A stretch of 6,777 bases of DNA from an uncultured Collinsella sp. (GTDB taxonomy: Bacteria > Actinomycetota > Coriobacteriia > Coriobacteriales > Coriobacteriaceae), in assembly GCA_937989795.1 (NCBI GenBank), contig CALKBB010000184.1:1-6777 (forward strand), written 5' to 3'. Below, in pieces: positions 1 through 6,210 of this stretch. The position numbers and the translations under genes are program-made. The notes under the pieces were generated by a model, which saw only the letters and a program-made list of their open reading frames with translations, ran no database searches and had not been told where the DNA came from. Within the stretch, counting starts at the first letter, position 1; every line of letters starts with the position of its first letter.

Positions 1-1038
1 GTAATAATAATACGAGAAGGGCTTGGGAGCGCTACGGCCCGTGGAGTCCGCGCCCTTGGTGGGGTCGTCAAGCGTGTAACTAATATTTTTGAATTCCAGG
101 AGCTGAGAGCTGAGGCCATTGGCCTGAGTCTCTACCTCTTGAGCGTTTTCGAACTTCGGATTGTCTGCGAGCTGGAGCGTAAACACCTTCATCTCGCCAC
201 CCTCAACGACCTTAGTCGCCCTAGGAGTCCAGGAAAAACTGGAGGTATACGTGTTGGTGAAGGTCTTTGATCCATTGGAGTTGACAATCGAATAATAGCC
301 TTGGCCGTCATCTTTCAGAGCGCCCAGCGAATCAGTTGAATCTCCGGAGTGTTTAATCACCCTCGCGTTTGTAAGCGTGTAGTTATGAACACTGATTTCT
401 TTAGTCTTGCTCTCGTCATTCAGCGTCGGAACAGACATAAGTACAGTCACGTTATCCTTGAGCGTTCCCACAATCTCATACACAGCAGGGTCGTACTTGA
501 TGTAGGGATCTTTACCAGCATCTTCAACCAGGTAGTATGTAATCTCGCCAGCCGAACTGCTCGGAGCAGACTGCTCACCAAGGTTAAACGTGATGTTGCC
601 GCTTGCATCATTTTTTGCATTTCCCACCTCAACGCAAGCGCCGCGATCGAATGTCCCATTAGCGAAAGGATCTTGCTTATCCTTGCGGTAGACCCTAAAG
701 GTGAACTCCTTGAGTGGTTTGTTCTCACCAGTCTGCGAATCAATTAGCTCCTTGGTCGCCTTAATGCTTGGGTAGACATACGCGTCCGTTGGCTGACCCA
801 AGTACAGGTCACCATTCGACATGATGCCGCCACCATGGTCCCAGGAATAGTTGCCCGTGATGAAAGTTGTCGCTTCATTCTGCGCATCATTCCGCGCTTT
901 AATCGCCGCCTTATCCCCGGCCGTAACACCCGAGGTCAGGCCGATGCTATTTTTTACCCCAACAGCACCGTTGGCGGGGATGTTGAAGCCGGTCTTGCCA
1001 TAGCCGAAATGATAGCCTCTATGAGCAAGCCTACTGTA
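1..1038 (-). pseudogene. Continuation of the beta-helix surface protein beyond the TGA: last rung and pilin-type isopeptide domains (runs off the window)
   Basis: This is in the same frame as the gene ending at 1039, with 346 sense codons and no stop. Numbering from the upstream ATG, codons 763-785 hold one more beta-helix rung (FITGNYS, GGGIMSNGDLYLG), so the helix fold spans the TGA. Codons about 796-969 look like a streptococcal-pilin (Spy0128/FctA) isopeptide-linkage domain: a Lys near 798-801 in IKATKEL, FTFRVYRKD, a Glu at 877 in YYLVED, and a closing TFTNTY with Asn 967. In that family a Lys-Asn bond forms inside the domain, assisted by an acidic residue. A second such domain starts at about 976 (TPRATKVVEGGEMKVFTLQL) and is cut by the window edge, so any LPXTG anchor lies outside. 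No convincing ribosome site or start follows the TGA; the first in-frame ATG (822-820) is inside a beta strand. This part is therefore expressed only if the TGA is read through, reverted or erroneous. Confidence 0.75.
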
Positions 1039-3153
1039 TCAATAGTACTTGGAGGTGGACATTCCACCACCAAGCATCTCACCAGTCACAACTGCGATCG
1101 GCGTATTGTGATCATGCGCTGCGAGGAAGAAATCGGCATGACCATTGTCACGAAAAACGTCTTTCAAATAGGCGGCTTTGTCTTGATCCTTACCGTCGTT
1201 GCCGGCAGAAAGATGGGGCGCTTTGTCATTGCCGGAATTGCCCTCTTGCTTGTAAGCAGGATTAGGATGATCTTTGCCAGGATTCTCATTACCGGCAGAC
1301 GAATTGCCAAAGATTGCCGTGCCTTCAGTGTTCGTTACCAAGGTCTTACCCGATGGGCAGACCGCAACGCCGCCACCATAGCCGCCAGCGGTATTGCTGC
1401 TTATATACGAGTTGTATACAAACAGTCTGCCTGCGTTAGTCGCGTCTTTCGAATCACCCTGAACAAAGATGCCGCCGCCACCCCAGTCAAAGCGAGACAT
1501 GCAGTGATTGTTTGTGATGTAGACTGTACTTTTTTTAGTGCCGTTACTATCTTTAGGGCCGTTAATCATCGCGTCAACCCTCTGGCCCACTCGGATGCCG
1601 GCACCTTCAGATCGATAGCTCACGTTAGAGGCAATAATTCCTCCCGTGATGTTGAGCCAAGCCTTACCTTGTTGTTTAAGATTGGTAACATAAACGCCGC
1701 CGCCAGCTTCCTCGGAATAGTTGCCAGTAATCTGACCACCGGAAATGGTGACATGGGCGCCGGTATTGGCAGCAAGCCCAGCTCCACCATGACAACCATC
1801 GCCATCCCTGCCACAGAATTTAGCCATTCTATTATTCGTGATATAGCCACCAGAAACGGTCACGATGCCGCCCTCGGCCATAATGCCGCCACCGAATCCC
1901 GCGCCGAGTGTGCTATTATCGGAGATTACGCCACTGGTCACCTTACCGGAGATTACGCCACTGGTCACCTTGACTGCAGACCCCTTGGCATATACACCGC
2001 CGCCACTCGAAGCGCAGTTGCCAGCAATTACGCCACCGGTCAGGTTAAGGATCGAAGCGCTGCCCCCTTCATTAGACACCATGACACCTGCACCGTTGGC
2101 CCAAGTGTTCGTAGAAGCACCGCAAACGTAGCCACCGCTCATATTGACGGTAGAGCCGTTCTCGGCATAGATGAGGCTGCCGACATTGCAGCCCTTTTTC
2201 TGCGTAAGCGTACCACTCTGGAGGTTAAACGTGCCACCCTGGTAAACGTTAATGAGCCTCATCGTGGAGTTCTTGGTGACTCCAACAATTGCGCCCTGAA
2301 TAGTCGCCGTGTGCTCATAGATCTTCTCGGTGGTACCTGCACCACTTGCAGTCGATTCGGTTACGTAATAGGTAAGGTCAGTCGGAATGTCATTATCGTC
2401 ATAAGACATCTTTGCCGTCTTGCCATAATTGTTAGGTGTCAGATGCTCGTCCTTATCTTGCAGCTGCTGGCCGTCGGCAACATTCTCCTGAATGTGCCCA
2501 GAGTCCACGTCGTCCACGACCGTAAGCGTCGCGCCCTTAGCAATATCAAACAGAGGCTTGCCAGCACTATCCTGCTTTATCTTGTGACCATTTAAGTTCA
2601 AGGTGATATTGATGAGATTGTCGCTGGACTGTTCGAGCCTAATCTCATCGTTATAGTCGATATCGGCCGTAAGCTTAAAAGTAGCAACGCCGTCTCCATC
2701 ACGCAGTTTCTTGTTAAGGAGCTTTGAGCTCAGCTCTGCCGCGTTGCGAATTTCATAATCTGATTCATTCTCTGTAGCAGGCGCGATTGCGTCTTCATCA
2801 TTAGTGTCGTCTTCGGCAGGCCACTCGGCACTTTTGGCTCCCGCGCCATCGGACGACAGGCCCGTCGCGACAGCGCCACCAGAGGTTTTGCCGTTCTCGG
2901 TCTCGTCGCTAATCTGCTTTTCGGTATCCCCGTTGTTGGTGTTTTCTACATCAGCAGACTCAGTTGAGGAACCACCCGCCGTCACAATTTCTTCGGCAGA
3001 AACCGTCTGGGCATCGTTGGCGATGGCCTGCGAGATCGGAGGCATGACGAGCGACAGTACCAGGCTCAAAACGGAGGCTCCGCACAAAACGCCTGCCAGT
3101 ACACGGCGCGTCGCTTTTTTACTCTGCTCAGATTTGTCTGAATTCGCTTTCAT
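1039..3153 (-). CDS. Secreted right-handed beta-helix surface protein, N-terminal 704 residues up to an in-frame TGA
   Basis: Probably an exported, adhesin-like cell-surface protein; its ligand is unknown. Residues 1-17 are basic, 18-37 form a hydrophobic core, and AIA at 43-45 gives a plausible signal-peptidase I site. Residues 46-135 are an acidic, Ser/Thr/Asn/Gly-rich linker. From about 160 the chain turns into beta-rich rungs, and between about 290 and 620 there are repeated units of the type SGG(Y/V)I(T/S)xN followed by GGG(V/I)xV, typical of parallel beta-helices of the pectate-lyase or polymorphic-outer-membrane kind. The ATG at 3153-3151 is preceded by a GGGGAGGAG ribosome site. The frame ends at TGA 1041-1039, but the same frame continues without any further stop to the window edge and resumes the beta-helix pattern, so 704 residues is unlikely to be the ancestral length. 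As it stands the product would be secreted without a visible wall anchor. A nonsense mutation, a sequencing error or a strain-specific shortened form are all possible. Confidence 0.85.
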   Translation of the reverse strand: MKANSDKSEQSKKATRRVLAGVLCGASVLSLVLSLVMPPISQAIANDAQTVSAEEIVTAGGSSTESADVENTNNGDTEKQISDETENGKTSGGAVATGLSSDGAGAKSAEWPAEDDTNDEDAIAPATENESDYEIRNAAELSSKLLNKKLRDGDGVATFKLTADIDYNDEIRLEQSSDNLINITLNLNGHKIKQDSAGKPLFDIAKGATLTVVDDVDSGHIQENVADGQQLQDKDEHLTPNNYGKTAKMSYDDNDIPTDLTYYVTESTASGAGTTEKIYEHTATIQGAIVGVTKNSTMRLINVYQGGTFNLQSGTLTQKKGCNVGSLIYAENGSTVNMSGGYVCGASTNTWANGAGVMVSNEGGSASILNLTGGVIAGNCASSGGGVYAKGSAVKVTSGVISGKVTSGVISDNSTLGAGFGGGIMAEGGIVTVSGGYITNNRMAKFCGRDGDGCHGGAGLAANTGAHVTISGGQITGNYSEEAGGGVYVTNLKQQGKAWLNITGGIIASNVSYRSEGAGIRVGQRVDAMINGPKDSNGTKKSTVYITNNHCMSRFDWGGGGIFVQGDSKDATNAGRLFVYNSYISSNTAGGYGGGVAVCPSGKTLVTNTEGTAIFGNSSAGNENPGKDHPNPAYKQEGNSGNDKAPHLSAGNDGKDQDKAAYLKDVFRDNGHADFFLAAHDHNTPIAVVTGEMLGGGMSTSKYY
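1921..1971 (-). repeat. In-frame 27-bp tandem duplication inside the beta-helix gene
   Basis: Two exact 24-bp copies lie at 1921-1944 and 1948-1971 (period 27 bp). On the coding strand they give KVTSGVISG followed by KVTSGVISD at residues 395-412. The length keeps the frame and adds nine residues. This is shorter than a normal beta-helix turn, so the extra copy probably sits in a loop or shifts a rung. It looks like a recent slippage or unequal-exchange product. Confidence 0.85.
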
Positions 3154-3158
3154 CGATG

Positions 3159-3168
3159 TCTCCTCCCC
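3159..3168 (-). promoter_or_regulatory. Ribosome binding site of the beta-helix surface gene
   Basis: On the minus strand GGGGAGGAG lies about six bases before the ATG at 3153-3151. It is a strong Shine-Dalgarno match and fixes this start, which is also the only one that leaves a complete signal peptide. Confidence 0.8.
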
Positions 3169-3180
3169 AAGAGACTGCGA

Positions 3181-3420
3181 TCTTGCTCTTTCACTATCAA
3201 ACGTATCTGCGTAATCTGTAATTGCGCACGTTTAATGTACAAATTTTAACGATTGTTTAGACATCTGAGCAACAAAACCGACATTTTTGTAGCGGATTCT
3301 CAATTCTCTTGACATTTGCTCAGATTTACCTTCGTTTATTCGCTATCTATTTTTTGTTTCTACTGGTAATTTAGTTGCACATCATTTTTAATGGCATTAG
3401 ATTTTTTTGCACAAATTTTT
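3181..3420 (-). promoter_or_regulatory. AT-rich leader and promoter region of the surface-protein gene
   Basis: No gene is supported here. The stretch is very AT-rich (19 G+C in the 60 bases 3301-3360, against 44 in 4141-4200 inside the HAD gene), as expected for an upstream regulatory region or for transferred DNA. A 10-bp inverted repeat, ATCTGAGCAA at 3263-3272 and TTGCTCAGAT at 3316-3325, separated by 43 bases, could be a paired protein-binding site. I cannot point to a convincing -35/-10 pair on the minus strand, so the promoter position is unassigned. Confidence 0.35.
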
Positions 3421-3439
3421 GCTCAATAGCAAACATCCC

Positions 3440-3466
3440 GCTCACGGTCGAAAATCGACCGTGAGC
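3440..3466. other. Perfect 12-bp hairpin with a 3-base loop, no T-tract
   Basis: GCTCACGGTCGA at 3440-3451 and its exact complement at 3455-3466 are separated by AAA. The stem is GC-rich and would be very stable. Neither side is followed by a run of T: the plus side reads AGTAGGTC and the minus side GGGATGTTTGC. It lies about 190 bases after the HAD stop and about 290 bases before the surface-protein start. It might be a non-canonical terminator, an RNA stability element or a binding site; the sequence does not decide. Confidence 0.55.
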
Positions 3467-3610
3467 AGTAGGTCATCAACCGGAAGGAATATCCTACCAA
3501 ACTGATGAGAATATCTTTAACCCATCGGCGGTTAGAAGCGTAATGCTCAGACAACCATATTTGAATTTGCGCGCAGATTTTCGGTATCAATTCGCCCAAA
3601 TCGCCTGAGG

Positions 3611-3642
3611 CCACCACAAAGGTACCTGCCCCTTCGTGGTGG
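3611..3642 (-). terminator. Degenerate terminator-like hairpin after the HAD gene
   Basis: CCACCACAAAGG at 3611-3622 pairs with CCTTCGTGGTGG at 3631-3642 over an 8-base loop, with one A.C mismatch, 13 bases beyond the HAD stop codon. It belongs to the same hairpin family as those at 4572-4599 and 6157-6189, but the T-tract those carry on the minus strand is missing here (GGCCTCAGGCG follows). It may act weakly as a terminator or as a 3'-end stabiliser. Confidence 0.5.
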
Positions 3643-3655
3643 TTCTCCCCCGGCG

Positions 3656-4477
3656 CTACAGCAGATGCTCCTCGATAAAGATCGCGATGCCGTCTTTGTC
3701 GTTGCTGGCGGTTACAAAATCGGCGGCGGCACGGGTGGCATCGCTACCATTTGCCATGGCCACGCCCACGCCGGCGTCGGCCACCATGCAGGTGTCGTTG
3801 TCCGCATCGCCAAACACGCAGATGTTCTGGAGCTCCATGTCGTTGAGCTCCGCCACGCGTACAAGGCCGCGCGTCTTGGACACGCGCGGATCCATGAATT
3901 CGTAGAGTCGCTGCGTGGTTTGCAGAGCCGCCGCTTTAACGGTGTCATCGGCAAATGTCGACGCCCGCTCAATCACCCGCGGCATTACCTCGGGCGCCAT
4001 GGTAAACATCACCTTGGTCTGCGGCTCGCGCAAAAACTCGGCAAAGTCGACCACCTTGTAGGGCACGCCGTCGACACGCGACAGGTGCTCGACGCATGCA
4101 TTGCTCTCGGGCACATAGAGCACGCCGTCCCGAGGGCAAACGGGCGTTGCCGGCAGGCCTGCCATGTGCTCGCAGATGCGCGCGATGGTCTCGCCCGGCA
4201 GAGGGAAGCTCAGCTCGTTGATGTCGTGCGCGCGGTCGATGACTTCGGCGCCGCCGCAGCCCACCAGCACGTCTACCAGGCCTTCGATACCCCAGAGCCC
4301 AAACATGGCCTCGGTCGCCTGGGCGTCGCGCCCGGTGCACAGGCCAAAGAGCACGCCGCGCTCGCGCAGGGCGTGGATCGCCGCCACGGTGCGCGGGGAC
4401 ACCGTGTGCTGGCTCGTGAGCAGTGTGCCGTCGATATCGCAGAACACGGCTTTGATGTGGCTGAAGGTGGTGTCCAT
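3656..4477 (-). CDS. Cof-type HAD-superfamily phosphatase, 273 aa
   Basis: A cytoplasmic HAD hydrolase of the Cof/YidA type. Family members dephosphorylate sugar phosphates, nucleotides or flavin-related phosphates; the substrate cannot be read from sequence. All four catalytic motifs are present: DIDGT at residues 14-18 (Asp14 nucleophile, Asp16 acid/base), Thr48 in LCTGRD, Lys201 in SKTRGL, and GDADND at 223-228 for Mg2+ binding. The segment between motifs II and III (about 80-195) fits the C2 cap, and 273 residues is normal for the family. The frame is open upstream to 4678, but I place the start at the ATG 4477-4475, because the longer version would translate through a terminator hairpin and the family begins just before the DxD motif. 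AGAAAGG about five bases upstream is an acceptable ribosome site. It lies behind the terminator of the MFS gene, so it is probably transcribed alone. An imperfect copy of its start region lies 55 bases upstream. Confidence 0.93.
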   Translation of the reverse strand: MDTTFSHIKAVFCDIDGTLLTSQHTVSPRTVAAIHALRERGVLFGLCTGRDAQATEAMFGLWGIEGLVDVLVGCGGAEVIDRAHDINELSFPLPGETIARICEHMAGLPATPVCPRDGVLYVPESNACVEHLSRVDGVPYKVVDFAEFLREPQTKVMFTMAPEVMPRVIERASTFADDTVKAAALQTTQRLYEFMDPRVSKTRGLVRVAELNDMELQNICVFGDADNDTCMVADAGVGVAMANGSDATRAAADFVTASNDKDGIAIFIEEHLL

Positions 4478-4534
4478 GGGGGCCTTTCTGGGTTGTGCGG
4501 CGGTGCTGAATGTGGTCGGAAATGGTGTCCATGG
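4455..4534 (-). repeat. Imperfect 25-nt direct repeat over the HAD start codon
   Basis: The segments 4455-4479 and 4510-4534 match at 20 of 25 positions, including an identical 12-mer TGGTGTCCATGG. All five differences are transitions. Each copy contains an ATG on the minus strand (4477 and 4532), 55 bases apart and thus in different frames. Only the 4477 ATG has a ribosome-site-like sequence and leads into the HAD protein; the other looks like a relic start. Confidence 0.5.
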
Positions 4535-4560
4535 TATACCAAGGCACAGGCGCGGCCCCT

Positions 4561-4599
4561 CAAAGCAAAAACCACCACAAAGGTGCCCCTTTGTGGTGG
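4561..4599 (-). terminator. Rho-independent terminator after the MFS gene
   Basis: A perfect 12-bp stem, CCACCACAAAGG (4572-4583) with CCTTTGTGGTGG (4588-4599), has a 4-base loop. On the minus strand it is followed at once by TTTTTGCTTTG (4571-4561). It lies about 97 bases beyond the MFS stop and 84 bases before the HAD start, so it separates the two transcription units. The 22 bases at 4562-4583, stem arm plus T-tract, share almost all positions with the terminator at 6147-6167. Confidence 0.88.
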
Positions 4600-4635
4600 C
4601 CGGACCCGCAGGATGGCCTGGCTCGGGACGCAAAT

Positions 4636-4692
4636 CATCACAACATTCGACGCTATTCGGCAAAATCGCGATTTTCATCGAATGTTGTGATG
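4636..4692. repeat. 15-bp inverted repeat with a nested 14-bp palindrome
   Basis: CATCACAACATTCGA at 4636-4650 has its exact complement at 4678-4692. The 27-base loop contains the perfect palindrome AAAATCGCGATTTT (4662-4675). The element begins three bases after the MFS stop codon (4698-4696) on the minus strand and is followed by a weak T context only. Its size, position and symmetry fit a dispersed repetitive extragenic palindrome or a 3'-end RNA-protecting stem-loop; a binding site is also possible. Confidence 0.7.
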
Positions 4693-4695
4693 GTT

Positions 4696-5982
4696 TTACT
4701 GCCTTGCGGCACGATCAAAATGCCAGTGGCCAAACAGCAGCAGCACCGCGGGAACCGCCGTCACGACCATGCCCGCACCAACGAGCGTCTGCTGCACACC
4801 AAACGTCGCCGCCAGCCACGGGGCAATCGCCAGCGGGGCCACGCCGGCGAACATGTTGCCAAAGCCCATGACCGAGTTGACGCGACCGAGCTGCTCGAGC
4901 GGAGCCGTCGTTTGCACGATAGTGTTGTGGAGCGGGTTGACGACGCCCCAGGCCACGCCCAGGACAATCTGGCCGATAAGGGCTACGCCCACGTACGGTG
5001 TCCCCACATAAATCAGACTTCCCACGCCCACGGACATGAGTGCCACGAGCAGCGTTTTGAGGCTGACGAAGCGCGGCGGCAAGCGGAGCGCGAGGACGGC
5101 GCCCAGCACCGCGCCCACACCGCTGGCCGACGAGAGCCAGCCCATCCATTCGACACCGACGTGCAGGACATCGCGGTAGAAGAACGACTCCAGCGGATCG
5201 AAGGCACCGTAGCCAAAGTTCGAGAGGAAGATGATGCAGAACAGCAAGGCGAGGATACTGTTGGTGAAGACTGTCTTGATGCTTGTCGCGAAGGTGGCGC
5301 GGGCGAATGTGCTGGGGTTGGAGCTTTGGCTGGCTTTGCCCGATGCGATATCATCAATCGCGGGTTTGCCTTCGTGTGTGGCGGCCTGACCTGTACTTTG
5401 CCTAAATCCCCAACCGGCGACGAGCGCCAGTACGGTAAAGATCATCATGAGCGCGAACACCGCGCGTGACGATGTAGCCGCCGCGACAAAGCCGCCCAGT
5501 GTGGGGCCGACGATAATGCTCACGTTGGAGAACATGGTTATGGCGGAGTTGATGTCTTTGAGCTCGGCGGGGTCGTCGGTGAGATAGGCCGGATAGGACG
5601 TGGCGATGGGTTGGGCGAATCCCATCACAAAACCTAGGAACGCCGCGCCGGCAAGGACTGTTCCGGTCGTGCTGCCAAAGGCGATGGTTGCCACGCCGGT
5701 TGCCAACGTGCCGACGATACTCGCCCGGAAATGCCGGCGCGGGCCCCAGGCGTCGAGCGCCGCACCGCCCGCAAAGGACCCCAGAATCACAAAGACGTTC
5801 ATAAAGAGGACAGCCAGCGACGTCGCAACGACCGAAGCGCCGTCCGCATAGGTGAGCGTTCCGATGACGCCGATAAAGTAGCTGGTCTGAAAACCGGTGT
5901 AGATGAGAAAGCGCATCGCCACCAGGCGCTTGGCCTGCATGGACAGCGATGATTGAGGCTTTGAGAAAAGATGGGTGAGCAT
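4696..5982 (-). CDS. Major facilitator superfamily transporter, 12 predicted helices, 428 aa
   Basis: An integral membrane transporter. Hydrophobic segments are spaced as two bundles of six, with a polar loop at about 205-255 (RQSTGQAATHEG... SSNPSTF) between helix 6 and helix 7. The loop after helix 2 has the MFS motif A core, GGAALDAWGPRR, at 72-83 with Asp77. A segment near the end of helix 10, LEQLGRVNSVMG, resembles the conserved GRVxS stretch of the MFS_3 (EntS-like) exporter group, so drug or metabolite efflux by proton antiport is the likely role; the substrate is not predictable. The frame is open to an ATG at 6021, but I choose the ATG at 5982-5980 because AAGGAG lies six bases before it, while the upstream ATGs have no ribosome site and fall in a hairpin. 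A terminator upstream (6151-6189) and one downstream (4561-4599) make it a single-gene unit. Confidence 0.92.
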   Translation of the reverse strand: MLTHLFSKPQSSLSMQAKRLVAMRFLIYTGFQTSYFIGVIGTLTYADGASVVATSLAVLFMNVFVILGSFAGGAALDAWGPRRHFRASIVGTLATGVATIAFGSTTGTVLAGAAFLGFVMGFAQPIATSYPAYLTDDPAELKDINSAITMFSNVSIIVGPTLGGFVAAATSSRAVFALMMIFTVLALVAGWGFRQSTGQAATHEGKPAIDDIASGKASQSSNPSTFARATFATSIKTVFTNSILALLFCIIFLSNFGYGAFDPLESFFYRDVLHVGVEWMGWLSSASGVGAVLGAVLALRLPPRFVSLKTLLVALMSVGVGSLIYVGTPYVGVALIGQIVLGVAWGVVNPLHNTIVQTTAPLEQLGRVNSVMGFGNMFAGVAPLAIAPWLAATFGVQQTLVGAGMVVTAVPAVLLLFGHWHFDRAARQ

Positions 5983-5988
5983 GGAGAC

Positions 5989-5994
5989 TCCTTG
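5989..5994 (-). promoter_or_regulatory. Ribosome binding site that decides the MFS start
   Basis: AAGGAG on the minus strand, six bases before the ATG at 5982. The competing in-frame ATGs at 6021 and 6000 have no comparable purine run upstream. Confidence 0.75.
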
Positions 5995-6001
5995 TTTCAT
6001 A

Positions 6002-6024
6002 CGAATGCGGACGGCGGGCATTCG
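6002..6024 (-). promoter_or_regulatory. Small hairpin in the MFS leader
   Basis: CGAATGC (6002-6008) and GCATTCG (6018-6024) form a 7-bp stem with a 9-base GC-rich loop, about eight bases upstream of the MFS ribosome site. A second, wider inverted pair (TGTTTCAT 5993-6000 with ATGAAACA 6053-6060, and TGCGGA 6006-6011 with TCCGCA 6048-6053) overlaps it, so the leader could adopt two alternative pairings. This could be an operator or a 5'-UTR control element of an efflux gene. No regulator is in the window, and chance is not excluded. Confidence 0.35.
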
Positions 6025-6111
6025 CCACCGTCTGTCAAATCAATCTATCCGCATGAAACATTAAGGACGCATCAAGCCCCTTCTCTCCGTTTTTCGCCCG
6101 TCGTGGACTAC

Positions 6112-6148
6112 TTGGTAGATTGTAAGGCATGTCCCACACATCTACCAA
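6112..6148. other. 9-bp hairpin directly downstream of the 6151-6189 terminator
   Basis: TTGGTAGAT (6112-6120) pairs with ATCTACCAA (6140-6148) over a 19-base loop. The loop carries TGTCCC on the plus strand (6130-6135), as do the loops of the two hairpins that follow. On the minus strand it begins within the T-tract of the terminator at 6151-6189, so it may be a second, backup termination or pausing structure, or part of a composite repeat. Confidence 0.5.
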
Positions 6149-6150
6149 AG

Positions 6151-6189
6151 CAAAAACCACCACAAAGATGCCTGTCCCCTTTGTGGTGG
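6151..6189 (-). terminator. Rho-independent terminator between mobB and the MFS gene
   Basis: CCACCACAAAG (6157-6167) pairs perfectly over 11 bp with CTTTGTGGTGG (6179-6189); the loop is 11 bases. On the minus strand TTTTTGCTTTGG follows (6156-6145). It is the same family as the hairpin at 4572-4599. It is about 180 bases beyond the mobB stop and ends that transcription unit before the MFS gene. Confidence 0.85.
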
Positions 6190-6210
6190 AAGTGACGTTT
6201 GCCCAGGTAA

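Noticed and set aside
820..1038. Independent downstream gene starting after the TGA
   Set aside because: The first in-frame ATG (822-820) lies inside a beta-helix rung and has no ribosome site, and the protein has no natural domain start there.
1000..1041. Selenocysteine or other recoding at the TGA in the surface gene
   Set aside because: Only a weak 4-bp hairpin (ATAG-AGG-CTAT) lies downstream on the minus strand, with none of the stem length or loop of a bacterial SECIS, and a beta-helix adhesin is not a known selenoprotein. Other genes in the window use TGG for Trp and one ends in TGA (mobB), so TGA is a normal stop here.
835..2595. 586-codon open frame on the plus strand
   Set aside because: It is antisense to the beta-helix gene. 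Its residues are a mirror of Gly/Asn/Thr-rich codons, it shows no family motif, and it has no good ribosome site.
3070..3100. Lipobox around Cys24 of the surface protein
   Set aside because: The residues before the Cys (A-G-V-L-C) do not fit the lipobox, and a good signal-peptidase I site follows at 43-45.
3309..3337. TTGACA on the plus strand at 3309-3314 as a promoter
   Set aside because: No acceptable -10 box lies 16-18 bases downstream (TCGTTT at 17), and no plus-strand gene follows.
3423..3617. 64-codon minus-strand frame between the HAD gene and the surface gene
   Set aside because: It starts at a GTG inside the 3611-3642 hairpin, runs through the 3440-3466 hairpin, has no ribosome site and matches no family I recognise. 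A decayed fragment is possible but cannot be supported.
4478..4678. Longer HAD protein starting at 4678
   Set aside because: The extra 67 residues would be translated from a terminator hairpin and an inverted repeat, resemble no HAD N-terminus, and lack a ribosome site.
3665..4690. 341-codon open frame on the plus strand
   Set aside because: It is antisense to the HAD gene, which has all catalytic motifs. The His/Ala/Arg-rich product is typical of a shadow frame in GC-rich DNA.
6010..6038. TTGACA on the minus strand at 6038-6033 as the MFS promoter
   Set aside because: The expected -10 position is GCCGTC, inside a GC-rich hairpin. The -35 match alone is not enough.
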